From positions 412,537 through 476,536 of the forward strand of contig RHPI01003156.1 in the NCBI GenBank assembly GCA_009103225.1: DNA of 64,000 nt, in the 5' to 3' direction. Positions within the stretch are counted from its first letter, which is position 1. Each line of letters begins with the position of its first letter. Below are positions 1 to 12,753 of the stretch, piece by piece. Below the pieces are notes generated by a model. It did no database searches, was not told the DNA's origin, and saw only the letters and a program-made list of their open reading frames with translations. The DNA comes from Chlorokybus atmophyticus (lineage: Eukaryota > Streptophyta > Chlorokybophyceae > Chlorokybales > Chlorokybaceae). The translations under genes and the position numbers were made by a program.

Positions 1-2382
1 TGTTAGCGACTCGGGTGGGGGCGGCAACACCCGTGCCCATTCCGTGTTTATGTCCTCTTGTTCACGCCTCGGCCTGCTGTCTGGCACTGTTGCGTTGGAT
101 TGTGTGGGTGTACTTGTTGGCGGGCTTGTCGTTGATGTTGAGGTGGGTTTGGACACGTCGCTGATGATGGCGGTTTCCCTGTTCACAACGATAACAAGTG
201 TTTTCCAACTTGTCTACCACATGCGCATAAGGTTTGTAGATTGTTGGGACTTGCCTCTCAACCACCGTGACTTGCGTTGGGACACGGTGTACTGCTGTAT
301 TGGCATCGGTTGTTGCATAACCCATATGCTGCGCAAGTAGACTTGAAGTGGAGTAAACTCGTTGAGACGTTGTAATCTTGTGTGCATGCATTTTCACATG
401 GCAAGACACAGGCGTGCACTCCCGCCCGCACACGCACTCACACACATGCGCACTTGTGCTGGACATGAGTTCAACACAAGTAACGGGCAAAATGACTTGC
501 TCACCTCCAAAGCTTGCAGCTCTGTTCTGGGGTCAACATCTGCTCAACCGACCACAATTACATAGGCGATGAGTACCACAACTTTGTGCATGCATTGCAC
601 TCACCTTTAGAACAAAGCAAACATGCGTGAGCCAAAGCTTGCGACAGAACAGCCTGCTAGTTGATTGTGCTAATCACAGAGTAAGCATACAGTTGCAACA
701 ACTCTGTGTTAAGTCAAGAAAATCGACGTACGTGTGAATGAGTGGTTTTTAACATATAATTGCAAGACTGACTGACTGAACATTCAATGAATGTAGTGAG
801 TAAGCAAATGAGCGAGTTCAGTGAATGCCGAATAAACTGGCCCCAACTGCAACGGACCGGATTCACGGAAGCCTTGGAGTGCATTCTGTTGGCGCTGAGT
901 CAGCAGCAACAGCGCCACTGAAGCCGTTGCCAGCGCCATCACCGCCAGCATTCCTCGCCGCCTCCTCCCCCATCCTGCTCCTCCTGCACCCCCACCTCCT
1001 CCCGCCGCCGCCGCCGCTTGCGCCCCAGGCATTTTGCCGCGGACTGCAACAGCGAGGAGCGAAGAGGAGGTGGCGGCGGTGAAGGTCGCCAAGCAGGAGG
1101 AGGAGGAGAACGTGCAGGATGAGGCGGAGGAGCAGGACGTCGTCACCGTTGAGGTCGCTGGCCGTGTGGGCTTCGTCCGTACTAAGTCTGCTGCACGACG
1201 CACTGTACCGGACACGTGAGCACCGACTGTGGGCGCTTGAAGCAACTGTCGGCGCACTCCGTGCGTCGGCGCGAGAGCGAGCGAAAGCGAGAGCGAAAGC
1301 AAGAGCGAGAGCGAGCCAGCTTCCACAGCTCTAGCCTAATGCTCATGCATAAAGTCTGAGGCAGTCGCCGCGCTTGCTTAGCATGACGGGGTGTGCGTGT
1401 TGGGACTGTGTGTTGTTTGTGTACTGTTGAGCAGGTAGATATGGTGGCAGCACTGACAGCGGACGCTTGTATCAACAAAATTAGAGGGTACACATAACAT
1501 CGTGGGTTGCCTACTATTAGCTTAAATTTCGATGGGGCTATTATATCTTATTAAGTGTTTGGCTTACATGTTGCTGCTGATTTGCCTAGTCTTAAAGCTA
1601 TACCATAGCCTTGCTTGGCAGTCTTGCTGTTGTTGCCGGCCTTGTGGCCTTACGGTCGTGTTGGCTGATCTCAATGAAGTTCTTGTGCTGTGCTGCTATG
1701 CTGCTTTAAAGAGGCCGCTGCTATATTATATGCACTACGTATCCTATATATACCAGGGGCGTGTGCCAATGCGTCCGGATGGTTGCTGCTACCAATTGAT
1801 GGTTTGCTCTCCTTGCTGCATGTTAGACTTATAGGTTTTAATTATCGTGCGCATTATCACATATATCACGTATGCGCAAGGCATAAATAAGTGCAATGCG
1901 TGAGGTCATCATTAATACATAATATATGTACGCAGGATTGTTTTGTAGAGCCAAGGTCCCAATGGTCATTGCATGATGTTTCAAATAATGATGTTTGCGT
2001 AGCAATTGTGAGCTAGCACACGTAATGTTTGAGCGCATTGTGGTCCCGTACAACTAAAGATGGTGTTTAACAAGCAATCATATCTGTGGCGCACTCAAAT
2101 GCAACTTGTACTGCAAATGTTCACCATTGTCATTTCATTATTATCTGACACACGCCATAAGCGGGAAGCGTGCGCACCAACACAGAAACTAAAGACTTGA
2201 CTATGATACCATAGTGGAGTACACCCATGCACGTGACCAACAACTCTGCTTATGCACCAATGCGCTCGTATACTGAGCAGTAGCGTGCCGAACATTGAAT
2301 GTCCATGCGGGCGGTTAGATTGTACTGCAATCATGGCGAACGCCAACCCGCACATGCATACAGTGAATGGCGCACACTTGAG
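1..2382. other. Left-edge region without a confident gene
   Basis: No recognisable protein family was seen on either strand. Reading frames here are short and overlap on both strands. Bases 1-490 read open on the minus strand, with a fragment VVERQVPTIYKPYAHVVDKL that looks compositionally protein-like. It could be an exon of a gene extending off the left edge, but I cannot name it. Bases 890-1330 form a GC-rich, purine/pyrimidine-skewed island open in several frames on both strands, one with a glutamate-rich frame at 1034-1219 (+). Bases 1340-2382 look like ordinary AT-richer spacer. Confidence 0.4.
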
Positions 2383-5300
2383 TTACAACATGAGTGGTGG
2401 CCAAGTCAGCCCGAAGTCGTCGGGTGCGGAAAACTGCCCGTCCACAACCCATGGCTTATCTGCGCGCACAACCAACATGGTCACAAACATAGCAGTCCCA
2501 GCATGAGAATGGCAGCAGACATAGCATGCCTACTGCAGACCGGTTGGACTGTAAGGCCTCGGTGGCAACGCGTAAGGCACAGGCAACAACACTACTTGGT
2601 CGCCAGTGCCCCCAGGTTTGGCAGCAGCTTCAACTTCATTGGCAGAAGAAACAGCTTTCAATTGCAGTTGTGCCGGCTGTTCTGAGCACACAGCCAGCAC
2701 TAAGCATTTTGGCCTCTTGCGAATAAAGGTTGCGGTTTTACGCGTGTGCATCAACTACCTTCTGCCAAGGGCCGAGGAATGCTGAATGCTAAATTGGTGC
2801 AGCTGAAGTGGACATGGGCATACTTTGTCAGCAGAGATGGCAAAAACAGCACGCCCATCTCGTACGAACGTATCATCAGCTGCTGCCCATTCTTTTGGAG
2901 TGCGCCTGTATTGTTAACAGAGGCATCAATGCAAAAAACCATTGCAGCACCTTGATAATTTTGTGCCAAAGCTGACAAGAAGTACCCCAAGCTGCTTTGC
3001 TCAGGTTGCTGGAAGTCAGCAAGAACCATGCAAGGCGGTTGCCGCTGTATCTTGCGTAACTCTTTATGTGGGGCATGGCATGCGTGCGTGTAAGGGGGTG
3101 CGGCCGGGCGGCATCTGACCAGGTGCAGTACTTTTGCATTAGGAAAGGACGCTCCACGTTCTTTTTTGGTCCTGGTATGCTACCCCCTGCCCTGTAGCCC
3201 TCTATAGAACATCGCACCTCCTGCCCAGCAGCAGTCATCAGGCCAGTCATTTTTGCACCCCATGTGCATGTAGGCACTCACCACATCACATACGACTGTC
3301 AGAGTACTCAGATTGATAGAGTAAGACAAGCAATTTGTTTTTTACAAAGTACATGAAAATACAAAGCGGGAACCTTCAGCAGTGACAAGCATGTTCGTTG
3401 CATGCAAACCATGCTGTAACGCATCAAGCCAGCATGTGTACCTGGACTGTAGGCCAGACAATGCTAAAATTCCCAGGCGCCAATGGCCGCCCATTGTCAG
3501 ACTTGCCAGCATTCAAGCTGTGCGCAAACTCCTTCATCCACTTTTCATCCAGCTGTTGAGCCAAGAGAAACAACCCTTGGTTGGCATGTAACCAAGACAA
3601 CAAGCTGACAGGTGTTTATTGCAAGTTCAACCCTACCGAGCCCATGGATGAACATTGGTACACAAGGGGACTACCGCTGAAGTCACTGGGCAGCTTCTCA
3701 GCAGCAAGCACTGCACGCAGCTTCATGTGCCCAAGGCGATGCATGGTCTTTGCGGTGTGGTACCCTGGTAATGATGGAATCAGGCAAACCTGTGCAAGCG
3801 CATTGTCACTGTGGCTGAAGCACCACCAAGCAGGGCAAAAGATTGTGCTCACGATTGATACCTTCGCACAGCTGTAGTCATATTGACGCAGGGCAGCTAT
3901 GTTTGCAGAAACGCCACCAGGAACAGCTGCAGGCGGGCGCCATTTCAACGCCTCCAAGTAAAAGAGTAGGTCATCTTCAAAAAGGGATGCAGGTTTGCTG
4001 CACGCCATGACAACTGCATTGGAGGGACATCGACCACATTGACAAAAGCAGGGTACCAACAGAAAGACGCTCAGAAGCGGTTTTGATACCTTCCAGTGGT
4101 GGACTTAAGCGGAAAATCCTGCACCCACACCCCCTGCGTCTTGTTGTTGAAGTCACTATTGACGAGGTTTGCGGTGTGAACCACAACACGGATACCGTGT
4201 TTGTACATGAGCAGCATCATCTTCGCTGCAAACAACAACGTTGAATGACACTACAACACCACTAAAGCCATGCCCACTGATTGTGCGTACTTACTGTGGT
4301 GCGTGCCCCATGCAATGGGAAGGGGCGGTTTGTACAACGCTATGTTGGGTGGACATCTGGCTCTGAGCAAGTCTTCTCTGCTCTCACCGTGCACAAGCAG
4401 AACAAATGGGATACGGTTGAGAGTTGGGCAAGCAGGCAGCAACCATTCGAGGTCGACTTCATAGTCTGTGAGAATAGCCCACTGTATGTCACCCTGCAAG
4501 GATCGCAAGTCAGAGCTCACGACCGTCCAATCACTGTCACAAGGGAGGTACCTGAATCAAGTCGTTGATGGTACAGCTGCCAATGTTCGCGGTGTCTGGA
4601 ACATTACGCGTGCGCAGCAAGCGGTATGACAAGCCGTCTTCACCGGGCTTGGGCACCGAACTCGTGCCATTGCATGGTTGCATGCCAGCGGCGGGCTCTG
4701 TGACCTCACGTTCACCTGCAACAAAAGCGTGTGTCATTGTCACTGTTGCTGCATGAATAAATGCTTCAGTGGCTATGCTACAAATGCTTGCCTGCTGCTG
4801 ATTTATGCCTCTTGGATGCAGGGGCTTCATCGCAGTCGACAACTGTGGCATCAGCTCCAGCAGCAGAAGCCGCAGCAGCTTCCTCTGCAACATGGCAGTT
4901 GGAAGCTTGGTCGATCAGTAGTGTGTAGCGATGGGCGCCAGCCACCAACTCAAATTCGTCTCCATGTTTCAGCTCCGCAGTGCGCCCTTGCGCCAGTCGC
5001 TCTCCCGCAACCACTACGGGATTCTGGCCTAGCTGCCACGCAAGCAACCATAAGCAACTTAGCATTGAACAGGAAGGCGCAGCAGAGTAGAATGCAGCGT
5101 GACACTGAGCAGCATAGGATGGAGCTTGCAAACATGCAGGCAAAGCCTGGTAGTGTACTTGCGCTTACCGTCCTGAGCACGACGACTCCTGCCTCGCTGA
5201 CAGCCACGGATGCGTGCTCTCTGCTAACACGGCTGTCGCCATGTGCCACCTCCTTACGACCAATGACTGCCAACCAACAGTCACAACTACAGGACATGAA

Positions 5301-5612
5301 CGTGACTGACGGCATGTGCGCGTGCGTAGGATTATATCCCACACGTAGTCCATACGCATGACCATGACCGAAGTTGGCCTCACCTCTGCTTTTGCCAGCA
5401 AACAGCGCGATGCTTTGGTCTGCTTCGTCGGCACGCGCTAGCCCTGTCGCTTCTGCAGGCAGCAGCCAGGCAAACCGCTGGTAGACAGCATGCAGATAGT
5501 GTCATGTAACATGGGTTATGCTTAATGCTCCACGTGCATGCAGTGACATGCACCAGGAATAATACCACACAGACAGCAGCATACAACGTACCCGTCCCTG
5601 CTCGACGCTCAT
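2383..5612 (-). CDS. TDP1: Tyrosyl-DNA phosphodiesterase 1 (TDP1) with N-terminal FHA domain
   Basis: TDP1 removes topoisomerase I and other adducts from DNA 3' ends in the nucleus. The spliced product starts MSVEQGR at 5612. An FHA domain follows, split over exons near 5400-5480, 5170-5265 and 4880-5030, with IGRK, SREHAS and HGDEFEL blocks; a basic SKRHKS stretch follows it. Catalytic half: NIGSCTINDLIQ (near 4570), LLVHGE, then the first HKD site as THHSK joined by splicing to MMLLMY (4200-4330). HTANLVNSDF and KTQGVWV lie near 4100-4170. GHMKLRAVL is at 3700-3740. The second HKD site reads HAMPHIKSY and LLTSSNLSKAAWG (2990-3090). MIRSYEMGVLFLPS, LPVPYALPPRPYSPT and DKPWVVDGQF follow, and TAA is at 2383-2385. 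Both HKD sites appear intact. The last intron runs 2460-2540. FHA-bearing TDP1 is known in land plants. A few internal splice junctions (near 2755-2860) are not settled. Confidence 0.93.
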
Positions 5613-5683
5613 AGCGCCTGCAGGCGCGACTTTACACCAAACATGCGGTTGGAATCGCACAAATCTACACCATCAGCAGCGAA

Positions 5684-6094
5684 CTACGCCACCATTTCCC
5701 CCACCGCCGCCAGCGCTGCCGCCACTGCCGCCCATGCTGGTGTTGGCGCCAGTAGAAGCCAGAACCAACACAAACTCTCGGCCTTTTTATTCGCTACCAA
5801 GATACTGTTGTTTCGCTTTGGGCTCGATTTCGGCTTCGAAGGTTTGGCTTCTGCTTGGCGCCTGTTTGCAGCTCGCTGTGCTGACTGCTGCTTGCATGCT
5901 GGTCCGTGGGCGGCGGCCTCCGTGCGGCTGTGCATGCTGGTGGTGTTGGTGGAAGCTGTTTCTATTGGTAGGCATGGATGGTACCACGTATGCTTGTGTA
6001 GGTGAATGGTGGGAGCGATAGTTTTGGCCAAGCGAGGAACCGCTGGCATGGGTGGAGCTTGACGAGCAAAGCTCAGACGCCAGGCTGAGCTCAA
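5684..6094 (-). CDS. Possible small basic protein, unidentified
   Basis: A 136-codon open frame reads toward TDP1 from the next gene's upstream side. It is rich in Ala, Ser, Lys and Pro, has a basic middle (AEAKPSKPKSSPKRNN) and a hydrophobic alanine-rich tail. I recognise no family. The opposite strand is also open across much of the same interval, so this may be noncoding sequence between TDP1 and the EF-hand gene. Confidence 0.18.
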   Translation of the reverse strand: MSSAWRLSFARQAPPMPAVPRLAKTIAPTIHLHKHTWYHPCLPIETASTNTTSMHSRTEAAAHGPACKQQSAQRAANRRQAEAKPSKPKSSPKRNNSILVANKKAESLCWFWLLLAPTPAWAAVAAALAAVGEMVA

Positions 6095-6437
6095 GCAGTC
6101 AGCATAGCAGCGTCAGGTGAAAGCATAAAAGTACAAGGTTAATGTTTGCTCATATTTAATGTCGTAGGACAGTGTGTTGGAGCTGTTGCTGTTATCACCA
6201 GGTTGTTGAGGCAGCCTCCTGGCCAGTCAGAGGGCCTGCCAATTGTAAGTTTCATCGGTTGTTTTGTTTGACACTCTAGCCTTGGCACCTCACATTGTGT
6301 TCACTCAGTCTTTAGTTTGCTTGTCAGTTTGGTGCCCCACACCGACAGGTTGTTTAACAAGAAGATTACTTACACTCTGCATGGTACCGCACAGGTGCCC
6401 CCACCTGTGCCGTACCCGACCTTGGCCACGCTTCAGT

Positions 6438-7865
6438 ATGGAGGCTGTGAGGTTGCCTGCGTTGGGTTCAGCGCACCACGGGCGGCACCGTGTGTCTCTC
6501 GCGAATATCCAACCTTACAGCACCACCCGTAAGACGCTGACAAAGGCGCCAGACGACCTGCCATCGCTGGAAACGGTGAACATGAAGCACTGGCTGGAAA
6601 AGCATGGCAAGGCGTACCTGAAGCAGAGCAACCTGACTGCAGCACAGCAGGAAGAGTTGAAGGTGAGAACTACTGCCTTCAACCAGGCGGTATACGATGA
6701 ACCAATTGGTTTAGGTGACTGGAGTGCAAGGCTGTCCTCTCATGTTTCTGAAATGCCAGGAGTGCTTTGAGCTGATGGACAGTGACGGTTCAGGTTCCAT
6801 AGACGCCGGTGAACTGCTGACGGTGACCAACTTCCTCGGCATGCGGGTGCGTTGGAGCTCGCGCAGGCAGCAATGCTGCTACTCATGTGCTATATATTGA
6901 GCAAATCGTTGTTGTTATGCACGACTGTCCATGCATGGCGTCGTTACGCACCAACACGCCATGTATTTGTCATGAGCAGATGAGCAAAGCTACAATCGAG
7001 AAAATTTTGCTGCAAGTGGATGCGGATGGGTCGGGTGCGATGGAGTTTGCTGAGTTCTTGGAGCTGGTTACCAACACACTTGAGACCAATCAGAACCATG
7101 CATACACTGCTGGCAAACGTCACGCGACCAACGATGCACAAGCCCCTGTTCTTGGTTTCTTCCGCTTGATGGCACAGGCTTTCAGGCGTAAGAAGCTGCT
7201 GGACGGCTTGATCGTTGGCGACAGCCGCATAAGAGCTTGGCTCATCCAGCGAGGTGTGGTACTTTCCTCAGAGAATATCATTCCTAGACGGCGCAACAAG
7301 TGAGTGCATGCATGCACGTACGCTCACGCGCACTCACAGGGGGGGGTGGGGTAATATTGTTCACTTGTCACGTAGTAATTGGGAGAAAGTAGCTTTACAA
7401 AGGCGAGCCACGAGAGCCCTCAGCACGCGGCGGGCAACAGCCATAGCCATGGCAGGCTTGGTTACCTCTGCCAATGTTCATGACAAGGTCCCGGACCGTG
7501 CAGATTGCAACCCAGCCACAACGCACATGCCTTCACGCAGTGGAGGCGCTGGCGAGACAAGTTTCATGTTGGAGGAGTGGCGCAGCCATGAAGATATCCG
7601 TCTTCCCCCTCTGAATCTGCAAAGACTTCCAACCGTGAGCACAGAACCTGTGTTGTTGCGAAGTCATCGGCCGTGCAGCCGGTACAAGTACGTGGGTTTA
7701 CATAGTGCGAGGTTGGACAGCTCGCCCTCAGTTCATGACTTGAGCAGTGGGGACATCTCGCATAGGTGGCTGGTGGCACCGGTGCGAGAGCAGCTCAGTT
7801 TACACATTAGCGCAGTGCATGCAGTCCTTACCACAAGCTATGCCATACGGTCTGCACGAAACTAA
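6438..7865 (+). CDS. EF-hand calcium-binding protein with C-terminal extension
   Basis: The likely start is MEAVRLPALG at 6438. The first exon runs to about 6662. Exon 2 (about 6757-6846) carries an EF-hand, ECFELMDSDGSGSIDAGELL. Exon 3 (about 6980-7301) carries a second, LLQVDADGSGAMEFAEFLEL. Both loops have Asp at positions 1, 3 and 5 and Glu at 12, so both should bind calcium. The frame then continues through a basic segment (FRRKKLLDGL). An intron follows with donor after RRRN and acceptor near 7376. A roughly 160-residue tail that I do not recognise runs to the stop at 7865. The protein is thus a two-EF-hand sensor with a long unassigned C-terminus. The family is calmodulin-like in a broad sense only. 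The last exon could be spliced further. Confidence 0.75.
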
Positions 7866-8289
7866 CCTTATGCTACGCCCCTCACGCAGCATCCATGCCT
7901 TACAGATCATTCACGCAATGGATGACATGTTGCGTATCCATACTGTGTGCTATCCTTGACGTGCGCATTGTTTGTCTTCACAAGCCGCACACAAATGTAC
8001 GAAGTGGCGAGCTTTCTCGATCACAGTGCTAGACAACTTGTCGTCAACCCAATGGTAAACATTACGTAATGCATATCAACATTTCAGAAAATTAATAGCT
8101 GTTGTTTATCAAGATCCACTCATAAGCGACGCGTGCTTAGGCTTCATGTCCATTGTGTGCAGCCAAGCCCATGGTGTGGACTTTCTCAACGACCTGAAAG
8201 TGTCACTCAATTGCCATAATCAATGGCAAAGCGATGACACCTACTACCCAACCATTATCATCACGCGTGGCTTTTTACATTATATATAA

Positions 8290-8389
8290 ATACATACATA
8301 CATACATACATATATATCTATATCTATATCTATATCTATATCTATATCTATATCTATATCTATATCTATCTATATATATATATATATAT
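8290..8389. repeat. Compound ACAT / TATATC / TA microsatellite
   Basis: Sequence shows tandem ACAT units, then about ten TATATC hexamers, then a run of TA dinucleotides. Any open frame through it (Tyr-Leu repeats) is an artefact of the repeat. Confidence 0.95.
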
Positions 8390-9020
8390 GCTACACTGTG
8401 CTGCTCTGGTGCTGCGCGCTGCTACCACCCATTCTGCTATTAATGCACATATACGAGCTATTTAAGTACGTCACATGCAATGCATACGCAAACAATCAAC
8501 ACTCCCACGCTCAACACACAGCAGCAATGGAATTAAGAAAGGGGAAGCACTAGCTACATGCCCGGCTAAGTGAGTGCAAACGGCGAAGGCGAGGGCGTGT
8601 GAGCAGGCAGGGCGGGGCAGGGCAGGGCAGCGCAGTATCGCGCGAGTGAACCACCTGTGGTGGCGCTGCGACATGCGTCAGACAGGTGGCAGTCCGCACG
8701 GAGAGCCGGTGTACAACATGTACAGCAGCAGCAAGCAGGTAGCAAGGCAGCAGGGCGGGGTTGGGGATGCTGTGCTGTGCTTTGTGGATGAGGTTGCTGT
8801 GCAGCCGCCATCCATAGCAGTGTTTGTTTAAACCCGCGACATACAGCTCAAAATAGCCTGCAGTCTGCAATCATTCTCCAACGGTTCAATCAGCGTGAGC
8901 CATTTCAACGGTAGGTTTAGCCAGTGCACAGTGCACTTGACTGAGCACGCAACCCATGCCAAGTGACTGTCACGCAAGAGCAGCTGACACACTATGCATA
9001 CGCACAGCGCCGCCACAGTT

Positions 9021-9062
9021 AGCACTGCCCACACTTGGCAGTTGCCACGTGTGGGCAGTGCT
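9021..9062. repeat. Near-perfect hairpin (inverted repeat)
   Basis: Arms AGCACTGCCCACAC (9021-9034) and GTGTGGGCAGTGCT (9049-9062) are exact reverse complements. The intervening 14 bases also pair as TGGCA/TGCCA with a two-base loop and one T-C mismatch, giving a stem of about 20 bp. GTATAAGA follows immediately. Confidence 0.85.
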
Positions 9063-10833
9063 GTATAAGAGATCGTATGCTAGATCAGCAGCATGCGAGG
9101 TGGGCAACATACACAATGCTCGCACAACATGCAGCACCTAATACATGGCATCTCATGCTTACATTCAACACCAGCAACTCACCACCGGGCTAGCAACTCT
9201 ACCTAACACACCAAGCCCCTACCCCATTAGTGGCGCTTGTGTATCAGGTGCGCCAGCCTGCCATTCTCACCGCTGCCCATGCATGCCTCCTTGCCTCCGT
9301 GTTTGCGTGTGCTTACGTGTTATGTGAGTACTGTTCAGTACTTAGGGGCCTGGGCCAACCCATTGCTATTGCTTTGGTTGTTTGTATTGTCCTATGCAGC
9401 AGGTTGTGCTGCTCCTGAGTGCTGCTGCATTGCTGTCCTGCTTCAAACCGCTCTACTATTTGTGCATATATATATAGCAGGAATGGCCAAGTGTCAAAAG
9501 TTTGACAAAGCAACCGGAGACAAGCTCATTTCCCCTTGACGGCTGAGGTGTAAAGCACCAAACTTTAGTCTATGGGCCAATCACCACACATGCCACATTG
9601 ATCAACATGGGCTTGATGCTCTCTGCCGAATTTTGTGAGCAAAAGACGAACATATTATGCACTTCTGATAGAAGTCGATTGCTCAAAATGTGGCGCTATG
9701 AATTCTAGACCGATTGCTAACCTGGACAAGCCGTCACCACAGCCTGCCCAACACGCCGTTGTTCAACATTGTATTGCACTAGATGCATGGCTTGTATGCT
9801 GACATCTTTACTTGATACAACTTCAACCCTAGCAATGTATTTACATAAAAAGTGACTGACTGATGACCTTGTTAACAACTTCATGTGAGGAGAGTATATG
9901 CCTGCGCGGGATTTGTCCTGGAGTGTGACACGTGACAGCAGCACGGCATGTTCAACAATCATGTTGATGCCCAGTTTAACATAGGCGCAGTGGTGCTGGC
10001 GTGTGGACAAGTGGCGCGGATAGCCATGCCTTGATGCGTGAATACTCAAGGCGCAAGCCCTGGCAAGCGCTTTTTGGCACAGCTAATTATGCAACAACGC
10101 ACATCATGCGTCTGCACAGTGCAGTGTGCAAAAGATAAACAATGGCGATGGCATGGTTTCATGTGCGGCTTACAAAGCACCCAAGCCATACCGAATACCC
10201 ACTGACAGGCGTGGCAACCAATACGTAAAGAATGAAAAAATACCCCGGCAAAACACCAACCACCGGCAAGTGCCAAGCAGGCCAAAGAGGACCAACAACA
10301 CCAGCATGAAAGAAAACCTTACCTGAGGGCGGAAGTTGTCAAGCAGGGACGTTTGCAACGAGTATCAATGCATAACATCATTACAACTGCACGTACCTGA
10401 CCATGAGTGCCATGAGGGAGAAAGAAGTTCAAACTCACAACACAGGCATGGTTCAGACAATTGTCAACAAAGGGTGATCTTGTCAAGTGTTTGTACAACA
10501 GCATGTCAGCATTGTGTGGGTCCTTAGAAGTAAAACACTTGGAAGATGCGCCATGTGATGTGCCTGATGACATGCTCTCAACTTCTCAACTTCCGGTCAG
10601 ATTTGCCTTAGGTGTTCCGTGACAGCTTTTGGTTGCTTCTTGTGAGTGAGTTGTTTAACTCAACACGTTCGTGCCTTGACTGTTCCACCACACAGATTGA
10701 GGTCGTGATCATCTAGTTATTATTTCATCTGCGTTGCAGGTTTAGCCGTCAAGATTATACGTGCATACGATAAGTAGGTTCGTAGTTGATAATTAACAAC
10801 AGCATGGTATTAATCTGCGCACACGCGCTCACC

Positions 10834-12753
10834 TCACATGGCTGGTATCGGTGCATAAGATGGTCCAGAGTCCCTCAACTCGTGCGCTCCATGAGCAAAG
10901 TGGCACTTATCACCCCACGGACACCTGCAGATTGGCATAGCCGCAATGTCCTCTTACTTGTAGACAACACCGCAACAAACCCTGAAAGGCTCGCAGCGTA
11001 CCCCTCAGGTGAGCCATACTTGTCGCATAACCTCGTCTTGAAGTTGCGAGGAGCTTGGCCCATCAGAACTGGCGCTGAGCTGAACATGCCAGCTCCCATG
11101 CCAGCTCCCGGGGGCCGGTAAGTGTTGAGCGCCTGCATCTCACAGTATGAGCACAGTGAAGCTCATACGCCAATTTGCTCTAGCCGCACATGACTACCTG
11201 CTGAACCATATGCTGCGCTGCCTCTATTGAAGCCGATGTTGAGCCAAAAATCTCAACTACCCTTTCAACTGCACCTTCAGACGCATCCAACACCTGAGCA
11301 GGGTACACAGCATCTAAACCACACATCGGACTAAAGTAAGTTCCCAGACTCATACTGGATTCATGGCATGCATTTGGAAGGCAGGAAGGCCAGCAAAGGC
11401 CAAAGGATGTCAAGGGGCAACATACTCGCACTCGAGCTCCAGTACGCGCCACAATATCTCTGACTGTTGAGCCACCCCTCCCAATCACACTCCTGTCCAC
11501 CAGCACAATCAATGCATGCGTGTGGTCAAGACACACAACCTAAAGTCCGCAAAACCGCTGCGTATAAAAAGCAGAATTTGCAAGAGGCTCACCCAACCAT
11601 ATGACTTGGAACCAGAATTGTATGCCGGAGTACTCCAGGGGCGCCCGGTGCAGGTATGCTTCCCATGCTCCCTCCCATGCTTCCCCCCATGCTCCCTCCC
11701 GTCATTGAGGACGGGACTGATGGTCCGCTCAGCTCAGAAGGATGGTGCGCAAAATGACACCTGTCCAGTGGCATGATAATCAGTTAACTCCAATAGTGAA
11801 CAAGGCTGCACAGTGAATGATTTATGATTTGCGTTGGCTTTGTCGCTTGACCTGACAGATGGAAAAGCATGCCACTACAACTGTTATATTATGGTGCACC
11901 TGTCAGCAAATGGGCAGCCTCCTGGGAGACTGAGGCGGTTGCACATGCGAGTCTTGAATGATCGTGGAGCTGCGCCAGTTGAGCCCATGGTAAATGTGGA
12001 TGCATACCCAGTCCTGGAGCCGCCTTCTGGATCCGAGTGCAGGAAATTGCACTGTGCACCGAAAGGGCAACCCTGCACAAGGCTGACGTATTGATATACT
12101 GTGGCAACAGGCAGCAGCAACGCAACTGTTTGGTTGTTGTGGCCATCACCAAACCAGCTGACTGACAAACAGAAGAGCTACATGAGGAAGCGACAACTGA
12201 CCAATCCTCATCAAGTCGCTCAACACGGCGACTCTCAACAAGACCAGTCCAATAAGCGGCGTATGATTTGTACCAAAACTAACACCATAACGGGCAAGCC
12301 ATTGTCTGAAGGGTAATTCACTGGCAGCTCTTGCCCTGTCATTAGCTAAACCGCGCAAGCACGGTAATACAAGCAAGTTCAGACCACACGAACAATTGGT
12401 AACAATCTGACGACAACTTGCACGCCTGAGATCAAATGTGCTGTCGCGAGGCGCCACAAGCAGTAAACTGCGCCTCACGGCCCAGCCAGAACGCTGTAGC
12501 GGAAACCAACTGCACACGACAGCAGCGCTGAAAGAGACACATGTACCTGCGTGCTGAAGAATTTACTGCACTTTTTTGTCCTAAGCGGTGTGTGCTTGTC
12601 TCCTGCCGCGTCGCTGTCAAAGCGCGTCCGCTTCGCTGCAGGCGACTCGTGTGACGAAGGCACCGCCGGCTGCTGATCCGTCATGCTTGCACCCAGCTCC
12701 GGATCCTCAGCCGCCTGCTCCTCCTGCTGCTGCTTGTCCTCCTCCGCCACCAC
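10834..12753 (-). CDS. CCCH zinc-finger and KH-domain RNA-binding protein
   Basis: Likely binds RNA in the nucleus or cytoplasm, based on its domains. Order: acidic/Gln-rich N-terminus (12544-12753) with PAAKRTRF; zinc finger 1 CSKFFSTQ joined by splicing to GCPFGAQCNFLH; zinc finger 2 CNRLSLPGGCPFADR joined to CHFAH (11884-12100 and about 11760); a Gly-Ser-Met repeat linker (11660-11720); a KH domain with its GxxG loop in VIGRGGSTVRDI (about 11440-11510); zinc finger 3 CDKYGSPEG joined to CPWGDKCHFAH (11000-11050 and 10870-10925); stop at 10834. All three fingers have C-X8-C-X5-C-X3-H spacing. The CCCH-CCCH-KH-CCCH order matches the green-plant KHZ/C3H14-like family. The first ATG in the N-terminal exon is at 12684. 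The open frame extends up to an acceptor-like CAG at about 12757, so an upstream exon may carry the true start. Confidence 0.9.

Larger units (their letters stand above)
7866..10833. other. Spacer with repeats, no confident gene
   Basis: I find no recognisable coding sequence on either strand across about 3 kb. It contains a compound microsatellite at 8290-8389 and a long hairpin at 9021-9062, both listed separately. A GC-richer patch at 8570-8830 is open on both strands but resembles nothing I know. Confidence 0.45.

Noticed and set aside
8234-8443. Tyr-Leu repeat protein
   Set aside because: It is a translation of the TATATC microsatellite.
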